A stretch of DNA of 64,000 bases, taken from assembly GCA_902388495.1 (NCBI GenBank), contig CABMPP010000008.1, positions 1 to 64,000 on the forward strand, in the 5' to 3' direction. Of the stretch, positions 60,072-64,000 are shown one piece after another. This DNA is from an uncultured Bacteroides sp. (GTDB lineage Bacteria > Bacteroidota > Bacteroidia > Bacteroidales > Bacteroidaceae). The translations under genes were made by a program, and so were the position numbers. How positions within the stretch are numbered: position 1 is the first letter of the stretch; each line of letters begins with the position of its first letter. The notes beneath the pieces are model-generated. The model saw nothing but the letters and a program-made list of their open reading frames with translations. It was not told where the DNA came from and did no database searches.

Positions 60072-61226
60072 TCAATTCCATCGTTGCACTTCAGGAAATT
60101 CCATTCTTATTTTCGCCTCTGCAGCAACCCCTACAAAGCCCAGTCCTCCCTCTACATTGCAGGGTAGGCTGACCGGTTCCATCAGTGCTTCGTCATAATC
60201 CTCATCGTCCAGACTGTTCAAGGCATTCAGGTAGCGGTATTCTGCTTCGGTGAGTGTGAGTAACCGGATAGTGATGGTATGCGTATAGTATATTTGGTCG
60301 TAATTGATATCCGACGGAGAAGAATAATCATTCAGCATCGGATAATAATTGATGTAATGGGGGGTATAGACTTTCAACGTGGCAGAAGAATTACTGAAAT
60401 TGTTGTCGGTGAAGATATTGTATTTGTTCTTGATGGTAGGGAACAACTCATTTTCTTCATCATCGTAGCTACCGGGATGTCCGTCGGTTAGTATCACGTC
60501 TTCGCGGTTGATAAGCTCTGTATTGCTATAATTGAAAAGGGTATCCTTTTTGTTGTAGAGCCAGCTCCATCCGTCTTCGCTGGGGATGAGGTCACCGTTT
60601 TCGTCTGTTATGTATTCGCGGTATTCACCACGGTAACTGAGGTCGTTCCGGATATCCAGACGATAGTAGTTTTTTTCGCTGGGACGGTCTTGCAGGGTTA
60701 TTTTGTATTGGCGGTAAAGTTTTTGTCCGTTGTACTCGCGCAGGTAGGCGAGGGTGGTATCCACGTGCAGGCTTTCTATCGGCTGTGGTACGGTCACTTC
60801 GGCGCTGGCATGATATCTCCCGTTCTCGGCGGTAGCTTCCAGGCGGATGTTGTCGCCGGGATGCAGTACGGTAGTAAGACGATACTTTTTGAACTGTATA
60901 CTTTTCAGTAATACTTCATAACCATCTTTATCAAGTTGTCCCTTCAAATCACCGTATAATTCTTCTGGTGATATAGCTTCCGGCGATTCTACCAGTTTAT
61001 CATTTACATAGAGTGAAAGTGTTGCTTCATTTACGCGCTCGATGCTGTAACCTGCGCCTAAGTGCAGGAAGACGTAGTTCTCCGCTTGTTCGGCATCAAG
61101 CAAAGCGTTCATAATGAGTTGTGTCTCCTGCTTTCCGGGATTGTATGGAATCTCGTTTTCGCAAGCTGCCAGAAAGCTGGCAATTACTATATATATAATA
61201 AGGTGTAATTTCATTTTCGTTTTCAT
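60072..61226 (-). CDS. DUF4249 lipoprotein
   Basis: 384 residues with a lipoprotein signal (FLAAC, Cys22, followed by ENE). DUF4249 proteins accompany TonB-dependent receptors in Bacteroidetes, in the place where SusD would be in sugar systems; the cargo is unknown. Features seen: QLIMNALLDAEQAENYVFLHLG, VNEATLSLYVN and VTVPQPIESLHVDT, Ig-like beta segments. It starts 12 bp after the receptor gene, so the two form one operon. Confidence 0.85.
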   Translation of the reverse strand: MKTKMKLHLIIYIVIASFLAACENEIPYNPGKQETQLIMNALLDAEQAENYVFLHLGAGYSIERVNEATLSLYVNDKLVESPEAISPEELYGDLKGQLDKDGYEVLLKSIQFKKYRLTTVLHPGDNIRLEATAENGRYHASAEVTVPQPIESLHVDTTLAYLREYNGQKLYRQYKITLQDRPSEKNYYRLDIRNDLSYRGEYREYITDENGDLIPSEDGWSWLYNKKDTLFNYSNTELINREDVILTDGHPGSYDDEENELFPTIKNKYNIFTDNNFSNSSATLKVYTPHYINYYPMLNDYSSPSDINYDQIYYTHTITIRLLTLTEAEYRYLNALNSLDDEDYDEALMEPVSLPCNVEGGLGFVGVAAEAKIRMEFPEVQRWN

Positions 61227-61238
61227 ATTCGGGCTCTT

Positions 61239-63983
61239 TTAGAATCTGTAGGTATAGGTAACAGAAGGGATGCAAGGCAATATTGTCAGTTTTTTGATGG
61301 TGGTTTTGCCTTTCTCCCTCTTTATAGGTTGACCATTGCCTCCTTGATAGATACTTTCATAATAATTATTGTAGTTATCATATCCATTTTGGTATTTACT
61401 GTAAACGATGTTAGGATTCATCGCATTGTATGCATTGTAAACGCTTATATTCCAGGTTCGCATGCCGTGTTTGGTTTTCTTGTTGAAGTTGATGCCCAGG
61501 TTCAGACGGTGGTTGGCGGGCAGGCGATAATTATTTCGATGGGAAATGTAGCCGGCTTCTTCAACGCTGCCATCGGGTCTGATTACGATCGTTGCTTTCT
61601 CGGGCACGGTAATGCAACCGCCGGTATTGAAGATCCACGAAGCGCCCACGTCGATACGTTCACTGAACTTATGGTTCAGGCAGAGACTGATGCTATGGCG
61701 ACGATCGTACTTGTAGGGAAACCACTTGCCTTGATTGATGGTACCGTTCTTAAAACGGTGGTCAGTCTTAGATAGTGTGTATGCCAGCCAACCGGTAGTC
61801 TTTCCCAGTGTCTTTTGCACCATGAGTTCCAATCCGAAGGAGCGCCCTTCGCCCATTTCTACTTTCTCTTCCCAGTTGGTAGAAGTTCCGAAGAAAGACA
61901 CGCCTTCCTGATACTCAAGTATATGCCGCATTTGCTTATAATATCCCTCAATGGAAAATTCCCAGCCTGCCAGGCCGGAGTAATAGCCTCCGATGGAGTA
62001 TTGATTAGCGTACATCGGACTTATATCTTTGGTGATGGGCACCCAAAGGTCGGTAGGCATGGAGAAAGGGGTAGAAGAAAGTAGGTGCACATACTGCGCC
62101 ATGCAGGTATAAGATGCTTTGGCGGAGAACCCTTGTCCCATATCGTAACGGGCAGACAGGCGCGGTTGCACTGAGAAGTAGCTTTTTCCTTGCGTGTGAA
62201 ACAGCGATGTACGCACACCTGCATTCAAGCTGAGGTTACTGCCTATGTTGAAGTTGTCTTCGGCGTAAAGAGATACTTCCTGCCCGTGCATTTCCCGACT
62301 GCTGCTTGTATTATAGAGTGTATCTTCCTGAAGGGTTCCGTCGTCTATATCCTGCACTTTCGAGGTGGAGATCCCGGGGCGGAAAGTATGGTAGATGTAT
62401 TCCGCTCCGAACTTGATGTGGTGTTGCGGCACAGGTGTATAGTCAAAATCCATGCGTGCACTCCAGTCGCGGATGCCGGAACTGAATCGGGAAGTGTAGT
62501 GGTACTGGTCGCGTATCTGATTACTGACCGTGTAAGTATCTTCCATATCTCCGTTCAGGCTCATCTCATAGTTATTGTACGAAAGGGTGGTATTGCAGAA
62601 CAGTTTGCTGTTGAAGACATAGTTCCAGCGACCGTAGGCGATGGTGTTTCCCCAGTTCAGGTGGCTGTTGTCTCTGTAGTAACTTTGGTATGTGTTGTCA
62701 TTTCCAGAGCTATTGCTGTCGTAGCTGTCGAAGTGATAATGGTCTTTCCCTTTGTAGAAGCTGAGGAAGAGGCGGCTGCGGTCGTTGAACTTGTGGTTCA
62801 CTTTGGCGTTGACGTCATAGAAGTAATAGTTATATTTGTCGGCATAGGAACCGTCCTTGTCCACAATGAGGTTTTTGAAGAAAACCGTAGGGATGGCACG
62901 TGCACTAAAACTGAAAGAGGTCCGTTCTTTCCAGATGGGCCCCTCGATGTGCAGTTTGTCCGTCAGCATACCGATGCTGAGTGCGCCATGGTAACGGTGC
63001 ATGTCTCCGTCGTTGGTACGCACGTCAACGATGGACGAGAGACGCCCGCCGTAGCGGGCGGGAAAGGAGCTCTTGAAGAGGGTGGTGTTCTTTACCGCTT
63101 CGGGTGTGAAGATGGAGAACACACCCAGCAGATGGTCGGCGTTGTACACCGGAATGCCGTCCAGCAGCACCAGATTCTGGTCGGGGCCGCCGCCACGCAC
63201 ATACATGCCCGCAAATCCCTCCATACCTGCCTGCACGCCCGGCATCAGCTGGATGGTTTTCAGCAAATCGGCTTCACCCAGTATGGAAGGAGTGTTGCGT
63301 ATCTGCGTCATCGGAATTTCGTGCGCTCCCATGGCGGTGCTCTGTATGCCGGCTTCGTGCTTGTCCGATAGCACCACCACTTCTGCCAGTTCGTTATTGC
63401 TGTTCAGGGGAATATTCAGCACGGTGTCCTTCGTCAATTCAAAGCGGCTGCGCCGGGTAGCATAACCCAAGTAAGAGAAAGTGAGTTCCGTCTCCCCCTC
63501 CGGCAGAGTGATGGTATAGAAACCGAAAGGATTGGTGGCAGTACCGGCGGAACGACGACTCTCAAAGATATTGGCACCAATCAGCGTCTCGGAAGACGCT
63601 CCGTCGGTCACGTATCCGCTGATAGTGAACTTACGGCTAACGGATTTCTGCGGCGCGGGCCGCTTGTACAGTAAGATATGCTTCCCGGAGATTTCGAACT
63701 CGATGGGCTCTTTCTCGAAAGCACGTTGCAATATCTCGCTGATAGTCTGTTGCTTTACTTCCAGACTGATACGCCGTGTCAGTTTCACTTCTTCTCCATA
63801 CACGAAGGAGAAGCCGGTGGCATTTTCCAGTTGTTTCACAAAACTTTCCAGCGTGGCATTGCGGATGTTGAGGCTTAGGCGTGTTTCTTTATTTTGTGCA
63901 TAGGCCGAAGTGTTTAAGATAACCACGCACATCAGGAGCACAGCTCTGATGTGGTGGTGTGAACAGATAGTAGAATAGTTCAT
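61239..63983 (-). CDS. TonB-dependent outer-membrane receptor with STN domain
   Basis: 914 residues. Signal peptide (about 1-29), an STN domain (about 33-105: LSLNIRNATLESFVKQLENATG in outline), a carboxypeptidase-regulatory-like domain (about 117-195: ISGYVTDGASSETLIGANI), a plug (about 215-320, LLKTIQLMPGVQAG, MYVRGGGPDQNLVLLDGIPVYN) and a beta-barrel ending in Phe (TYRF). Imports an unknown ligand with TonB energy. The STN domain often signals to a FecR/sigma-factor pair, which would be outside the window. No SusD follows, so it is not a SusC-type glycan system. The ATG is 17 bp from the window edge, so its promoter is not visible. Confidence 0.92.
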   Translation of the reverse strand: MNYSTICSHHHIRAVLLMCVVILNTSAYAQNKETRLSLNIRNATLESFVKQLENATGFSFVYGEEVKLTRRISLEVKQQTISEILQRAFEKEPIEFEISGKHILLYKRPAPQKSVSRKFTISGYVTDGASSETLIGANIFESRRSAGTATNPFGFYTITLPEGETELTFSYLGYATRRSRFELTKDTVLNIPLNSNNELAEVVVLSDKHEAGIQSTAMGAHEIPMTQIRNTPSILGEADLLKTIQLMPGVQAGMEGFAGMYVRGGGPDQNLVLLDGIPVYNADHLLGVFSIFTPEAVKNTTLFKSSFPARYGGRLSSIVDVRTNDGDMHRYHGALSIGMLTDKLHIEGPIWKERTSFSFSARAIPTVFFKNLIVDKDGSYADKYNYYFYDVNAKVNHKFNDRSRLFLSFYKGKDHYHFDSYDSNSSGNDNTYQSYYRDNSHLNWGNTIAYGRWNYVFNSKLFCNTTLSYNNYEMSLNGDMEDTYTVSNQIRDQYHYTSRFSSGIRDWSARMDFDYTPVPQHHIKFGAEYIYHTFRPGISTSKVQDIDDGTLQEDTLYNTSSSREMHGQEVSLYAEDNFNIGSNLSLNAGVRTSLFHTQGKSYFSVQPRLSARYDMGQGFSAKASYTCMAQYVHLLSSTPFSMPTDLWVPITKDISPMYANQYSIGGYYSGLAGWEFSIEGYYKQMRHILEYQEGVSFFGTSTNWEEKVEMGEGRSFGLELMVQKTLGKTTGWLAYTLSKTDHRFKNGTINQGKWFPYKYDRRHSISLCLNHKFSERIDVGASWIFNTGGCITVPEKATIVIRPDGSVEEAGYISHRNNYRLPANHRLNLGINFNKKTKHGMRTWNISVYNAYNAMNPNIVYSKYQNGYDNYNNYYESIYQGGNGQPIKREKGKTTIKKLTILPCIPSVTYTYRF

Positions 63984-64000
63984 GATCAGTTAAGTTTGCT

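Noticed and set aside
62190..63371. 393-codon open frame antisense to the TonB-dependent receptor
   Set aside because: Low-complexity Val/Gly-rich translation typical of an antisense shadow; the receptor frame is clearly real.
60072..63983. SusC/SusD polysaccharide utilisation locus
   Set aside because: The receptor is followed by a DUF4249 lipoprotein, not SusD, and no glycan enzymes adjoin it.

Overview
The window looks like chromosomal DNA of a gut Bacteroides species (Bacteroidales). Evidence for this: promoters with TTTG at -33 and TAnnTTTG at -7 (clearest before dnaG, pheA, tsaC and the small secreted protein); lipoproteins with acidic residues after the lipobox Cys; a TonB-dependent receptor with an STN domain; BACON, DUF4249, DUF4827, DUF4988-like and DUF2027 families; and an RND pump fused to its outer-membrane channel. 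I saw no rRNA, tRNA, insertion sequence, prophage or CRISPR array.

Layout, left to right. 1-2953: a large surface lipoprotein gene preceded by an inverted repeat of the type used at invertible promoters. 2980-10204: dnaG, then two divergent co-transcribed membrane sensors, the first a histidine-kinase remnant and the second intact. 10238-14602: the Phe/Tyr pathway operon, transcribed leftward (pheA, aminotransferase, DAHP synthase-chorismate mutase, tyrA). Its leader encodes a previously unlisted 28-residue peptide packed with Phe and Tyr codons, followed by a terminator and a competing pairing, so the operon appears to be controlled by ribosome-dependent attenuation. 14668-20319: a TPR protein, recQ, recJ and yaaA. 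20794-25485: a ROK kinase, a GH2 exo-beta-glucosaminidase-like lipoprotein and a XylR-type regulator. 25489-29342: thioesterase, tsaC, a ClC channel and fmt. 29643-36767: an RND-TolC fusion pump, its adaptor and a LytS/LytTR pair. 36835-44273: rpe, comEC, nrnA-like, DUF4827, glmM and an alanine/glycine symporter. 44603-47608: NUDIX, queA and a DUF2027-Smr protein.

47611-55926 is the most unusual region. Seven leftward genes, separated by at most 17 bp, encode three Ser/Thr kinases, a membrane-anchored PP2C phosphatase, an FHA protein whose trypsin-like domain has lost its whole catalytic triad, a zinc-ribbon protein with a degenerate FHA domain, and a secreted TPR-BACON protein. Together they look like an envelope-spanning Ser/Thr phosphorelay. 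It faces a TPR histidine kinase and LytTR regulator across a 460-bp gap with a perfect 24-bp palindrome near its midpoint. 59392-63983 holds a small secreted protein, then a TonB-dependent receptor and DUF4249 lipoprotein operon.

Another recurring structure is a set of intergenic arrays of degenerate units with a period of about 21, 22 or 42 bp. They are unrelated in sequence, and several contain inverted units.
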